From CAYRCU01 sp964422865 (GTDB lineage: Bacteria; Patescibacteriota; Microgenomatia; UBA8517), in assembly GCA_964422865.1 (NCBI GenBank), contig CAYRCU010000006.1, positions 1 to 44,601 on the forward strand: DNA of 44,601 nucleotides, in the 5' to 3' direction. Position numbers and translations under genes: made by a program. Shown piece after piece: positions 26,156-32,930 of this stretch. How positions within the stretch are numbered: position 1 is the stretch's first letter; every line of letters starts with the position of its first letter. The notes beneath the pieces were generated by a model that did not search any database, was not told the origin of the DNA, and was given only the letters and a program-made list of their open reading frames with translations.

Positions 26156-26437
26156 TTAAGGTTTAAAAATATTGAATTGCAATATACTGGCCTGTCCGGT
26201 AAATTTATAAATTAAAACAAGAATAAAGTACGCAAGTGAAGCAAGAACAAGACCCCCCACAGCCCAGGTAATGGTTTTTTTGGCCTCCTCCACGGCTTTT
26301 GGATCACCTCCGGAAGTAATAAATTTAAAGCCGCCAATAATAAGCATCACAAAAAGAGAAACCCCAAGTAGGGGAATAATAAATCCCACAACTCTTTCAA
26401 ACATGTCATTTAAATCACTTAGCTTTCGTGGAGCCAT
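26156..26437 (-). CDS. VirB2/TrbC-like small membrane protein 9 (pilin-like)
   Basis: A 93-aa protein with two TM helices (GFIIPLLGVSLFVMLIIGGFKFI and VGGLVLASLAYFILVLIYKF) joined by a short polar loop TSGGDPKAVEEAKKTI. This SGGDP-type loop is common to all nine neighbouring genes. It lacks the long N-terminal leader of the others and starts MAPRKLSDLNDMFERV. TATAAT ends 6 nt before the ATG, so it may be transcribed on its own as a leaderless mRNA. Confidence 0.8.
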   Translation of the reverse strand: MAPRKLSDLNDMFERVVGFIIPLLGVSLFVMLIIGGFKFITSGGDPKAVEEAKKTITWAVGGLVLASLAYFILVLIYKFTGQASILQFNIFKP

Positions 26438-26443
26438 GAACCA

Positions 26444-26449
26444 ATTATA
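26444..26449 (-). promoter_or_regulatory. -10 box of the 26156-26437 gene
   Basis: TATAAT on the minus strand, 6 nt before the ATG. No clear -35 element. Confidence 0.55.
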
Positions 26450-26485
26450 AGGGGAAAAGGAAAAGATTTAAAGAATTAAAGAAGC

Positions 26486-26863
26486 TTAAACTATGGTTGG
26501 GATAGTAAACTCCAGAATCTTAATCCCAAAGACACTACCGATAAGCTCCACTATTGCCCAAGCGCTAAACACAATAACAAGCCCAATCAAAGCAGCGGTA
26601 ATCTGATTTCGAGCGCCCTCGGTCGAAGCCTTATCACCCCCCGAAGTCATCCATTTAATGCCCCCTAAAATCAAATAAACAAAAAAGATAATTCCGGCAA
26701 CAATTAATAACAACGTAATTCCTGTAGATAATATGTTCGACAGAGTATATTCTCCCACTTTAGTAAAATCTGCTGAAGGGCTTATCTGTACTAGCTCACC
26801 ACTACCTGTACGCGTACTAGGCACACCACCCTGTCCAAGAAGTTGAGTAATCAATACGTTCAT
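26486..26863 (-). CDS. VirB2/TrbC-like small membrane protein 8
   Basis: A 125-aa protein. An N-terminal polar region (MNVLITQLLGQGGVPSTRTG) is followed by TM1 (ILSTGITLLLIVAGIIFFVYLILGGIKWM), the loop TSGGDKASTEGARNQITAA and TM2 (LIGLVIVFSAWAIVELIGSVFG). The GG-I-K-W-M-TSGGD core is the best match in this window to generic TrbC/VirB2 pilin families. Preceded by a consensus TTGACA promoter, so this gene may start a subtranscript. Confidence 0.8.
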   Translation of the reverse strand: MNVLITQLLGQGGVPSTRTGSGELVQISPSADFTKVGEYTLSNILSTGITLLLIVAGIIFFVYLILGGIKWMTSGGDKASTEGARNQITAALIGLVIVFSAWAIVELIGSVFGIKILEFTIPTIV

Positions 26864-26873
26864 ACTACCAACT

Positions 26874-26903
26874 ATGTTAGTATCCCAAGAACACCCTTGT
26901 CAA
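26874..26903 (-). promoter_or_regulatory. Promoter of the 26486-26863 gene
   Basis: Minus strand TTGACA (26903-26898, perfect -35), 18-nt spacer, TAACAT (26879-26874), 10 nt to the ATG. Confidence 0.55.
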
Positions 26904-26926
26904 TAGCGAATTTATTTTAAACTAAA

Positions 26927-27289
26927 TTAGATTAGAAGAGAACTCACATCAATAGTCGTCAATTTTATTCCAAAAATTTCTTCAATAATCTTAAACACGG
27001 CAAAGGAAGTTAAAAGTATAACAAGCCCAACAAAAGCATTAGTAAGCTTGGCCCTTGCTCCCTCAACTTTTTGCGCATCACTCCCGGCAGAAATCCAGGA
27101 AATAGCCCCCAGAATAAACTGGAACATAAAAAACACACCCCCAATAATCAAAGCGAGAGTAATAAGAAGAGAAATCAGTTTGCCAAAAAAAACAATCGAA
27201 CTAATAGAGCCCAATCGTCCGCCAGCAAACAGCGGATTATTTATCCCCAGACCGCTGCCGGTAAACGGTTTAGATGCTGCTAATTTCAT
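26927..27289 (-). CDS. VirB2/TrbC-like small membrane protein 7
   Basis: A 120-aa protein with a Gly-rich leader (KPFTGSGLGINNPLFAGG), TM1 (LISLLITLALIIGGVFFMFQFI), loop SAGSDAQKVEGARAKLTNA and TM2 (VGLVILLTSFAVFKIIEEIFG). It shares an 87-bp identical DNA block with the next gene upstream, pointing to recent duplication or gene conversion. 7 nt separate it from that gene. Confidence 0.8.
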   Translation of the reverse strand: MKLAASKPFTGSGLGINNPLFAGGRLGSISSIVFFGKLISLLITLALIIGGVFFMFQFILGAISWISAGSDAQKVEGARAKLTNAFVGLVILLTSFAVFKIIEEIFGIKLTTIDVSSLLI

Positions 27290-27476
27290 ATTTAAATCAA
27301 ACGCTAAAAATAATGGTTGGCCTCAAAATATCAACTCCCAATACAAGTCCCACAAACTCCGCAATAAACACAGCGGCAATTACAATCAAAAGCCCAACAA
27401 AAGCATTAGTAAGCTTGGCCCTTGCTCCCTCAACTTTTTGCGCATCACTCCCGGCAGAAATCCAGGAAATAGCCCC
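27023..27476. repeat. 87-bp identical direct repeat in two pilin-like genes
   Basis: Bases 27023-27109 and 27390-27476 are identical over 87 bp and encode the SAGSDAQKVEGARAKLTNA loop plus flanks, while the sequence outside diverges. This is a footprint of recent duplication or gene conversion. Confidence 0.9.
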
Positions 27477-27656
27477 GATCACAAATTGCAGTAAAAACCA
27501 AATAAACGCAATAACAGTCAAGACCCCCACAATTTTAGATAAAGTAGCCTCAAACAACGAGCCTGCACTGCCCGGATTGCTGCCAACAAAACCCAAAGGA
27601 CCAAACCCTTCAAGTCCTGAACCTTTGTATAAATTTATCGCTGCAATTTTATTCAT
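27297..27656 (-). CDS. VirB2/TrbC-like small membrane protein 6
   Basis: A 119-aa protein starting MNKIAAINLYKGSGLEGFGP. TM1 is IVGVLTVIAFIWFLLQFVIG; the loop SAGSDAQKVEGARAKLTNA is identical to that of the gene downstream; TM2 is VGLLIVIAAVFIAEFVGLVLG. The leader differs strongly from its twin, so the shared loop is the conserved part, either selected or homogenised. Confidence 0.8.
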   Translation of the reverse strand: MNKIAAINLYKGSGLEGFGPLGFVGSNPGSAGSLFEATLSKIVGVLTVIAFIWFLLQFVIGAISWISAGSDAQKVEGARAKLTNAFVGLLIVIAAVFIAEFVGLVLGVDILRPTIIFSV

Positions 27657-27664
27657 AAGTATAA

Positions 27665-28018
27665 TTAAGGCGTAGGAATAGTTGGTCGTAAAAGAAATGT
27701 AAAGTCACCAAACAACAGTTTTCCGAATATCGCAGCCAAAAGAAGCGCCCCGGCCGCAATAAGAAGCCCAACCACACTTTGCCAAATTTTTGCCGTGGCA
27801 TTTGCAACGTTCTCAGGCTTATTCCCGGCACTCAAAAACCCGTATCCTGCAAGAATAAAGTTAATTAGCGCCCAAATACCTGCAATAACAATCATAATCT
27901 GAATCCCAAGCTGCAGTAAAACCCCCAAAGCCCCACCCTCCACAGTACCAAACTTTGCAGCCAAAGGGGTTGGTAGTGGTATAGTTCCAACGGGATCCGA
28001 AAGTTGTGCTATTTTCAT
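27665..28018 (-). CDS. VirB2/TrbC-like small membrane protein 5
   Basis: A 117-aa protein starting MKIAQLSDPVGTIPLPTPLA. TM1 is LGIQIMIVIAGIWALINFILAG; the divergent loop is LSAGNKPENVANATAKIWQS; TM2 is VVGLLIAAGALLLAAIFGKLLFG. It keeps the topology and the SAG-x-K/D-P loop, but is the most diverged member. 8 nt from its neighbour. Confidence 0.78.
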   Translation of the reverse strand: MKIAQLSDPVGTIPLPTPLAAKFGTVEGGALGVLLQLGIQIMIVIAGIWALINFILAGYGFLSAGNKPENVANATAKIWQSVVGLLIAAGALLLAAIFGKLLFGDFTFLLRPTIPTP

Positions 28019-28033
28019 TTTTTTTACTTATCT

Positions 28034-28366
28034 TTAAAAAGCCGGCGCCGTAACAAACTTAACCCCGGAAATAATTTCGATAACCCGAATCACCCAGTAT
28101 GCACTCATAACAATTATAAATCCAACGACACCCATTGTCACGGCACTCTTTCCCTTAGCAGCGCCCTGCGGATCACTTTTGCCGGCAGATGCAATAACAA
28201 AAATCCCTCCGCCGATGATCAAAAACAAAGCAACAACTCCGGCAATAGTTAAAGCTCCGGTTATAGTAAGCCCGATCAAATCACCAAAAGATTTACTCTT
28301 TCCCCAGGGTGAGTTGTAAGCTTCTCCGATATTCACTGCAATTTTGTTCACGTTCTTAATAATCAT
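28034..28366 (-). CDS. VirB2/TrbC-like small membrane protein 4
   Basis: A 110-aa protein from ATG 28366 (MIIKNVNKIAVNIGEA), with an alternative ATG at 28381 that would overlap the upstream gene by 11 nt. The NKIA start matches its paralogues. TM1 is LTIAGVVALFLIIGGGIFVIA; the loop is SAGKSDPQGAAKGKSAVTM; TM2 is VVGFIIVMSAYWVIRVIEIISG. Confidence 0.78.
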   Translation of the reverse strand: MIIKNVNKIAVNIGEAYNSPWGKSKSFGDLIGLTITGALTIAGVVALFLIIGGGIFVIASAGKSDPQGAAKGKSAVTMGVVGFIIVMSAYWVIRVIEIISGVKFVTAPAF

Positions 28367-28370
28367 CTGT

Positions 28371-28703
28371 TTAAAAAACATTGCCTATGTCAGGCAGTCC
28401 CAAAAACATTCCCAAAACCTGTACTATCCAATAGGCCGCAAAAACAATTATAAACCCCACCAAACCATAAGTAATTTTATTTTTAGCGGCAGAGATAGCC
28501 TTTGGGTCCCCCTTCGAGGTCATAAGCAAAAACCCACCCATAATTAGGTACAAAAGAAGAAGCACTCCTGCAAAAAAGAAAAAATAGGGGATAAGTCTGG
28601 CAACAATGTCCCCAATTGTTGTGGTACTGCTAAAGTTAGGTGTGGTATCGGCTATTAAGTTGTTATAATCCACCTGTAAACCTTCTTGTGCAATTTTGTT
28701 CAT
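28371..28703 (-). CDS. VirB2/TrbC-like small membrane protein 3
   Basis: A 110-aa protein. The start at 28703 (MNKIAQEG) is chosen because paralogues begin with N/K-K-I-A and AAGGG lies 5 nt upstream; ATG 28721 would add six residues. TM1 is LIPYFFFFAGVLLLLYLIMGG; the loop is TSKGDPKAISAAKNKI; TM2 is LVGFIIVFAAYWIVQVLGMFLG. Confidence 0.78.
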   Translation of the reverse strand: MNKIAQEGLQVDYNNLIADTTPNFSSTTTIGDIVARLIPYFFFFAGVLLLLYLIMGGFLLMTSKGDPKAISAAKNKITYGLVGFIIVFAAYWIVQVLGMFLGLPDIGNVF

Positions 28704-28759
28704 GTTTCCCTTAAAAGACATCTTACAATAAAAGCCGTCCCAAAGAAAAGCAATCCCAC

Positions 28760-29170
28760 TTATTTTGTCAGCTCACCAATTCCCAAAATGTCAACTCCCA
28801 CAATTCGGAGAATAAAAACCGAAAACAAGAGAAACAAAAGTCCCGAAATTGCCGAAGTCAACAATTCCTTCCCGGCTTGAGTTTTCTTAGGATCCCCCGA
28901 GCTTGTCATAAGGATAAAACTCGCATATCCAATAAAAAGAAAAGCAATCCCTCCCGCAATCCCAACAGCCCAGGCAAGGAAAAATCCTATAAGATCCTGT
29001 GTGCTATTAACCGGAATACACCCAATGGCCGTATTTATTTCTTCCTTACTGCAGCTCCCCCCTCCTTTGGGTCCATCCGCTAAAACGCTTCGTGCTGTTG
29101 TCATTTTCCATGCAAAAGACACAGCTGCCATCGACAAAAACGATACAATTTTGTTTAAAAAAACCCTCAT
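28760..29170 (-). CDS. VirB2/TrbC-like small membrane protein 2, with Cys pair
   Basis: A 136-aa protein with a signal-peptide-like N-terminus (MRVFLNKIVSFLSMAAVSFA), then GGGSCSKEEINTAIGCIPVN with two cysteines. TM1 is FFLAWAVGIAGGIAFLFIGYA; the loop is TSSGDPKKTQAGKELLTSA; TM2 is ISGLLFLLFSVFILRIVGV. Both the loop and the INTAIGCIP segment recur in the next gene upstream. 2 nt gap to that gene. Confidence 0.8.
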   Translation of the reverse strand: MRVFLNKIVSFLSMAAVSFAWKMTTARSVLADGPKGGGSCSKEEINTAIGCIPVNSTQDLIGFFLAWAVGIAGGIAFLFIGYASFILMTSSGDPKKTQAGKELLTSAISGLLFLLFSVFILRIVGVDILGIGELTK

Positions 29171-29307
29171 ATTTACAATATTCCAAGTATATCAACTCCG
29201 ACTATCTTTAATAAAGACACGGAAAGAAGCATTAATAGTATTCCACCTACAGCCGAAGTCAACAATTCCTTCCCGGCTTGAGTTTTCTTAGGATCCCCCG
29301 AGCTTGT
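28851..29307. repeat. 56-bp identical direct repeat in two pilin-like genes
   Basis: Bases 28851-28906 and 29252-29307 are identical and encode TSSGDPKKTQAGKELLTSA in the two Cys-containing paralogues. As with the 87-bp repeat, the identity is confined to the loop-coding part. Confidence 0.9.
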
Positions 29308-30219
29308 TACAAAAATAAAGCTCGCATAGATTATCATTAAAAAGCCAATTCCTCCGATTACTCCCGCCGCCCACCCAATTATAAACTTCAGCAGCCCCAT
29401 ACTGCTTTCAATCGGAATACAACCAATGGCTGTATTAATTCCATCCTTGCCGTCAGCCCTGCACTTTAACTTTTCTTCCCCTTTCGGTTCGGGCACTTTC
29501 TTGCATTTGCAAACACCATCAACAGTTTCAGGGATTAAGTCGCCGTCACAGGGGTTGCCCCCTGTGCAGCAGTTCGAACCCAGCTCCCCACAGCTGCCGA
29601 CATTTTTTTGCATCACCGTGCCAAATCCCGGACCGGCGCCCGGAGGGTGAACATCAAAGGCGCAGTAATACAAAACACCGGGATCCGTCGGCTCGCAAAC
29701 ATTACAGCACTCATTTCCCGGATACGCACACCACCCTAATTCATCAATACAGCAAGTCTCCCCCAAGTTCACACAACCCTTCTGTGGATCAACTCCGGCT
29801 CCAACCGTAAAAGAAGCTCCGGGCCCACTGCACCAGTTGCCGACACCAAGCGACGGATCATCAGATACCTGGGCATAGTATTCACCGTTTTCAGAAAACC
29901 CGGAGTAGCCCATTCCGATGGTTCCGTCCGGAAAAGTCGTATTGACCCAAACGGCATCTACTCTAAAAAGCTCCCACACACCCCCCTCGCTTCTGCGGAA
30001 TATATAAAGATACAGTGGGTCATCCTTGCCCCATTCAAACCCTTCAGTGGGAGTTATGTATATGTTTACCGCAGTTTCCGAGTCAATCGTTCCACTAACA
30101 TTAGTGGAAACCGTGACACTTGACTCCCCGTCAATCAAGCAGCTCACAGCCTGCGCCTTGCCGGCCGCAGACAAAAATAGACCCGCGGCAACAAGCAGCA
30201 CGAAAAATTTCCTTCTCAT
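29173..30219 (-). CDS. VirB2/TrbC-like domain fused to a secreted Cys-rich ectodomain
   Basis: A 348-aa protein. ATG 30219 opens a good signal peptide (MRRKFFVLLVAAGLFLSAAG); ATG 30249 would add ten residues. Residues about 25-145 form a beta-rich domain (GTIDSETAVNIYITPTEGFEW, GGVWELFRVDAVWV). Residues 145-250 are Cys-rich (GCVNLGETCCIDELGWCAYP, GSNCCTGGNPCDGD). The last about 95 residues repeat the pilin-like module (GINTAIGCIPIESS, two TM helices around SSGDPKKTQAGKELLTSA). It is first in the nine-gene series; a surface-exposed cap or tip version is a reasonable guess. Confidence 0.8.
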   Translation of the reverse strand: MRRKFFVLLVAAGLFLSAAGKAQAVSCLIDGESSVTVSTNVSGTIDSETAVNIYITPTEGFEWGKDDPLYLYIFRRSEGGVWELFRVDAVWVNTTFPDGTIGMGYSGFSENGEYYAQVSDDPSLGVGNWCSGPGASFTVGAGVDPQKGCVNLGETCCIDELGWCAYPGNECCNVCEPTDPGVLYYCAFDVHPPGAGPGFGTVMQKNVGSCGELGSNCCTGGNPCDGDLIPETVDGVCKCKKVPEPKGEEKLKCRADGKDGINTAIGCIPIESSMGLLKFIIGWAAGVIGGIGFLMIIYASFIFVTSSGDPKKTQAGKELLTSAVGGILLMLLSVSLLKIVGVDILGIL

Positions 30220-30272
30220 ATCCAAGCTTAACACGAAGCGTACAGTCATTAGTTGCTGATATAATTAATTCT
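30220..30272. promoter_or_regulatory. Divergent promoter between pilin operon and SpoIID gene
   Basis: A 53-nt gap. Rightward TATAAT at 30260-30265 ends 7 nt before the ATG at 30273. Leftward TAAGCT lies 5 nt before the ATG at 30219, similar to the box before the PrgI operon. No clear -35 hexamers. Confidence 0.5.
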
Positions 30273-31958
30273 ATGAAACGCTTGCTGTTTATTCCAGTAA
30301 TTACCGTTCTCCTTCTTTTCCGCCCGGCCACCATTGCAGAGCCGGACTGCGACAATCCGGCGATAGGGGATATAGATTATTGTTTGGATAAAATTCAAAA
30401 AGAAATCGACGCCCTCACTCCGGCTCACGAGTCCAACAAAAAAGAACTCTCCAACCTAAACAGCCAACTAACAAATCTTAAAAAACAAATCTCGGCCCTT
30501 TCAGACAAGCTTTCAGATGTCGAAGTAGAAATATTAAGAAGAGAAGACGATTTAACCTACGCTCGGGACATATTCAATCAAAAAACGTTTGACCATTACA
30601 AATTCATTCGTACCTACGACCCAATACTTCCCTTTTTTTCAGCTTCCGAAGCTTCCACGGCACTTAGAGAAATGTTTCTGCGCCTTAAAGCCGCAGACTC
30701 AAACAGACAAACAATGGAAAGCCTTGCAGAAGAGCTGATTAGTCTAAAAAACGACAAAGACACGCTTGAAAAGAATCGCACAAGCTTAGCTTCCGCAGAG
30801 TCTCAAGTAAACAGTAGAGCAAACTTCCTCTCAGGCGAAGTTTCAAAAGTAGAAAGCTATCTAAGTTCTCTTTCCGCAAAACAGCAGGAATTAATAGCTC
30901 AAAAAGAAGGTGGTTTTCAAACATCCATAGGAGACACACCTCCAACTCTCGAACCGTGTTCCGGTCCCCCGGGATCCTCAAACTTTTGTGACCCGGGCTT
31001 CAGACCGGCCTTTGCGGCATTCTCTTTTGGGGCGCCTCACAGAACAGGTATGAGTCAATACGGCGCATACGGGAGAAGCAAAAAGGGGCAATCGGCAGAA
31101 ACAATCCTTTCGGCTTACTATCAAGGGGCGTCTCTTCAAAAAGGATATCCCTCTCCCGCAACAATTAGCGTTGATGGTTACGGACGCATACCCTTTGAAG
31201 ATAACTACTTGTTAGGAATCTACGAAGTGCCCGAAAGTTGGGGAGAAAAAGGTGGTTTTGAAGCGCTTAAAGCTCAAGCTGTAGCCGCTCGTACATACGC
31301 ACTTGCAGTAACGGGAAACGGAGTGGGGAATATCTGTCCAACTGAAAATTGCCAAGTTTACAAACCACAGCTAAAGACGGGCAAATGGGCGGAAGCGGTC
31401 CGCGCTACCCGAGGCTGGGTTCTTTTAAAAGACGGCCAACCTGCAAAAACATACTATGCCTCAACCTCGGGCGGATACACCATTAGTCAGTGGAGCTGGA
31501 CAGGAATTAAAGACACGGAAGGAGACTGGCCAAGCACTGCATACGAAAAAATCGCCGGTTCTCCCTGGTTCTATAAAGGATGGTACAAAAGCCGTGGCGG
31601 TAAAACCTGCGGCCGCAGTCATCCTTGGTTGACCAGTCAAGAAACGGCTGACATTCTCAATGCCTGGCACGTTCTATATAAGGGTGGTGGAGATTCAAGT
31701 CGTATTTCCCCGATAGATACGCAATGCTGGGGAGGAAACCCTTATTCGATTTCAGACCTCCAGGCAATAGGAGGATACAATTCGGTTACCAGCATATCGG
31801 TGGTTTATTCACAAGCAGGCTCCACACAATCAGTATCATTTGGAACCAACAAAGGCACAATCACAATAAAAGGCGAAGAAATAAAAAAAGCCTTCAACTT
31901 GAGAGCCCCAGGCTATATTGGTGTCAAATCCACTCTCTTTAATATTGAAAAACTATAG
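30273..31958 (+). CDS. Secreted coiled-coil protein with SpoIID/LytB domain
   Basis: A 561-aa exported protein: signal peptide MKRLLFIPVITVLLLFRPAT, a long coiled coil at about 30-200 (KKELSNLNSQLTNLKKQISA), then a SpoIID-type domain from about 245 (GAPHRTGMSQYGAYG, LLGIYEVPESWG, EALKAQAVAARTYAL, YYASTSGGYT). SpoIID proteins are lytic transglycosylases acting on denuded glycan; LytB-type relatives modify amidases. The coiled coil is like those of EnvC or PcsB regulators. The first ATG with a signal peptide is chosen over an open frame further upstream. Adjacent to the pilin operon, so a shared role in wall remodelling is plausible. Confidence 0.88.
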   Translation: MKRLLFIPVITVLLLFRPATIAEPDCDNPAIGDIDYCLDKIQKEIDALTPAHESNKKELSNLNSQLTNLKKQISALSDKLSDVEVEILRREDDLTYARDIFNQKTFDHYKFIRTYDPILPFFSASEASTALREMFLRLKAADSNRQTMESLAEELISLKNDKDTLEKNRTSLASAESQVNSRANFLSGEVSKVESYLSSLSAKQQELIAQKEGGFQTSIGDTPPTLEPCSGPPGSSNFCDPGFRPAFAAFSFGAPHRTGMSQYGAYGRSKKGQSAETILSAYYQGASLQKGYPSPATISVDGYGRIPFEDNYLLGIYEVPESWGEKGGFEALKAQAVAARTYALAVTGNGVGNICPTENCQVYKPQLKTGKWAEAVRATRGWVLLKDGQPAKTYYASTSGGYTISQWSWTGIKDTEGDWPSTAYEKIAGSPWFYKGWYKSRGGKTCGRSHPWLTSQETADILNAWHVLYKGGGDSSRISPIDTQCWGGNPYSISDLQAIGGYNSVTSISVVYSQAGSTQSVSFGTNKGTITIKGEEIKKAFNLRAPGYIGVKSTLFNIEKL

Positions 31959-32001
31959 TCAAAAACTGCCCTAAAGCAACAACAAAACTTAAAATAAATG
32001 A

Positions 32002-32007
32002 TATAAT
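32002..32007 (+). promoter_or_regulatory. -10 box of the PH-domain gene
   Basis: TATAAT, 10 nt before the ATG at 32018; no good -35 and no Shine-Dalgarno. Confidence 0.5.
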
Positions 32008-32017
32008 CACCTTTAGA

Positions 32018-32707
32018 ATGCCGGATATCTTTGTTGCAAAAAAGAAAGCTAAACCAAAAACCAGAAAAAAGGCAAAAGCCAAAAAGAAAAAACGTTCTTT
32101 TCACAAACCTCCCCCATTGGCTGAGCTTAAAGACGCTCCGGGTTTTACAAAAAACCCGCTGGCATCCTTCAGTTATTATCCCAAAAAAGTTCAATTCGTC
32201 GGCAAAGATTCCAAAGAGCACATTGTGCTTCTTTTAAGGCGTCATCCGATAACAAATGTTCGTTGGATAATTATTGCTCTTCTTATGATTTTTACCCCCT
32301 TTATTTTAAGCTATTTGCCGCTTCTTGAATTTCTGCCTCAAAATTATCAAATAATATCACTCCTTGCTTGGTACTTAATTACTACAGCCTTCATAATTGA
32401 GGAGTTTCTTGGCTGGTACTTTAATGTTTACATAATTACAGATGAAAGAATTTTCGATGTGGATTTTATAAACCTTGTCTACAGAGAAATTTCGGAAGCA
32501 AACCTGGATCAGATTCAAGACGTGACGGTCCAAGTTGGCAGCGTTCTAAGGACACTCTTTAATTACGGTAACATAGTTATTCAAACCGCCTCCGAAATCC
32601 CCCAGATTGAATTCGAGGCAGTTCCAAAACCGGACATGGTCGCCAAAATCCTCCGGGAACTAAGGGTAGAAGAAGAAATCGAAAAAATAGAAGGGAGAGT
32701 AAGATGA
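32018..32707 (+). CDS. PH-domain (bPH2/YdbT-like) membrane protein
   Basis: A 229-aa protein. The N-terminus is an extreme Lys-rich stretch (about 8-28), possibly nucleic acid- or lipid-binding. Two TM helices follow (IIIALLMIFTPFILSYL and IISLLAWYLITTAFIIEEFLG). A bacterial pleckstrin-like domain then begins VYIITDERIFDVDFINLVYREIS, continues with LDQIQDVTVQVGSVLRTLFNYG, and ends VPKPDMVAKIL. This order is typical of YdbT-like proteins; their role is poorly known. The stop overlaps the next gene by ATGA. Confidence 0.85.
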   Translation: MPDIFVAKKKAKPKTRKKAKAKKKKRSFHKPPPLAELKDAPGFTKNPLASFSYYPKKVQFVGKDSKEHIVLLLRRHPITNVRWIIIALLMIFTPFILSYLPLLEFLPQNYQIISLLAWYLITTAFIIEEFLGWYFNVYIITDERIFDVDFINLVYREISEANLDQIQDVTVQVGSVLRTLFNYGNIVIQTASEIPQIEFEAVPKPDMVAKILRELRVEEEIEKIEGRVR

Positions 32708-32910
32708 TTGCCCAACTGCTTTTTTTTGTAAAAATAGGCTTTCTAATAGGGCTTTCTATTTATTTTATTTTTGCCATTGTTGTAATACGCCAAACAATCC
32801 ATATGACAGATACCCTGGAAGTCGGCTTCGAAACTCCCATAAAAATTGCCGCATGGCTTCATTTATTTTTTGCCTTAGGTACTTTGATATTGGCAGTTGT
32901 GATACTCTAA
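32704..32910 (+). CDS. Small two-TM protein (DUF5657-like)
   Basis: A 68-aa protein made of two TM helices (FVKIGFLIGLSIYFIFAIVV and AAWLHLFFALGTLILAVVIL) separated by RQTIHMTDTLEVGFETPIK. The pattern fits the DUF5657 family that I associate with Microgenomates genomes. The ATG overlaps the PH-domain gene stop, so the two are probably coupled. Function unknown. Confidence 0.75.
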   Translation: MIAQLLFFVKIGFLIGLSIYFIFAIVVIRQTIHMTDTLEVGFETPIKIAAWLHLFFALGTLILAVVIL

Positions 32911-32930
32911 GCTAAGCCTGCTGCCCAAAA

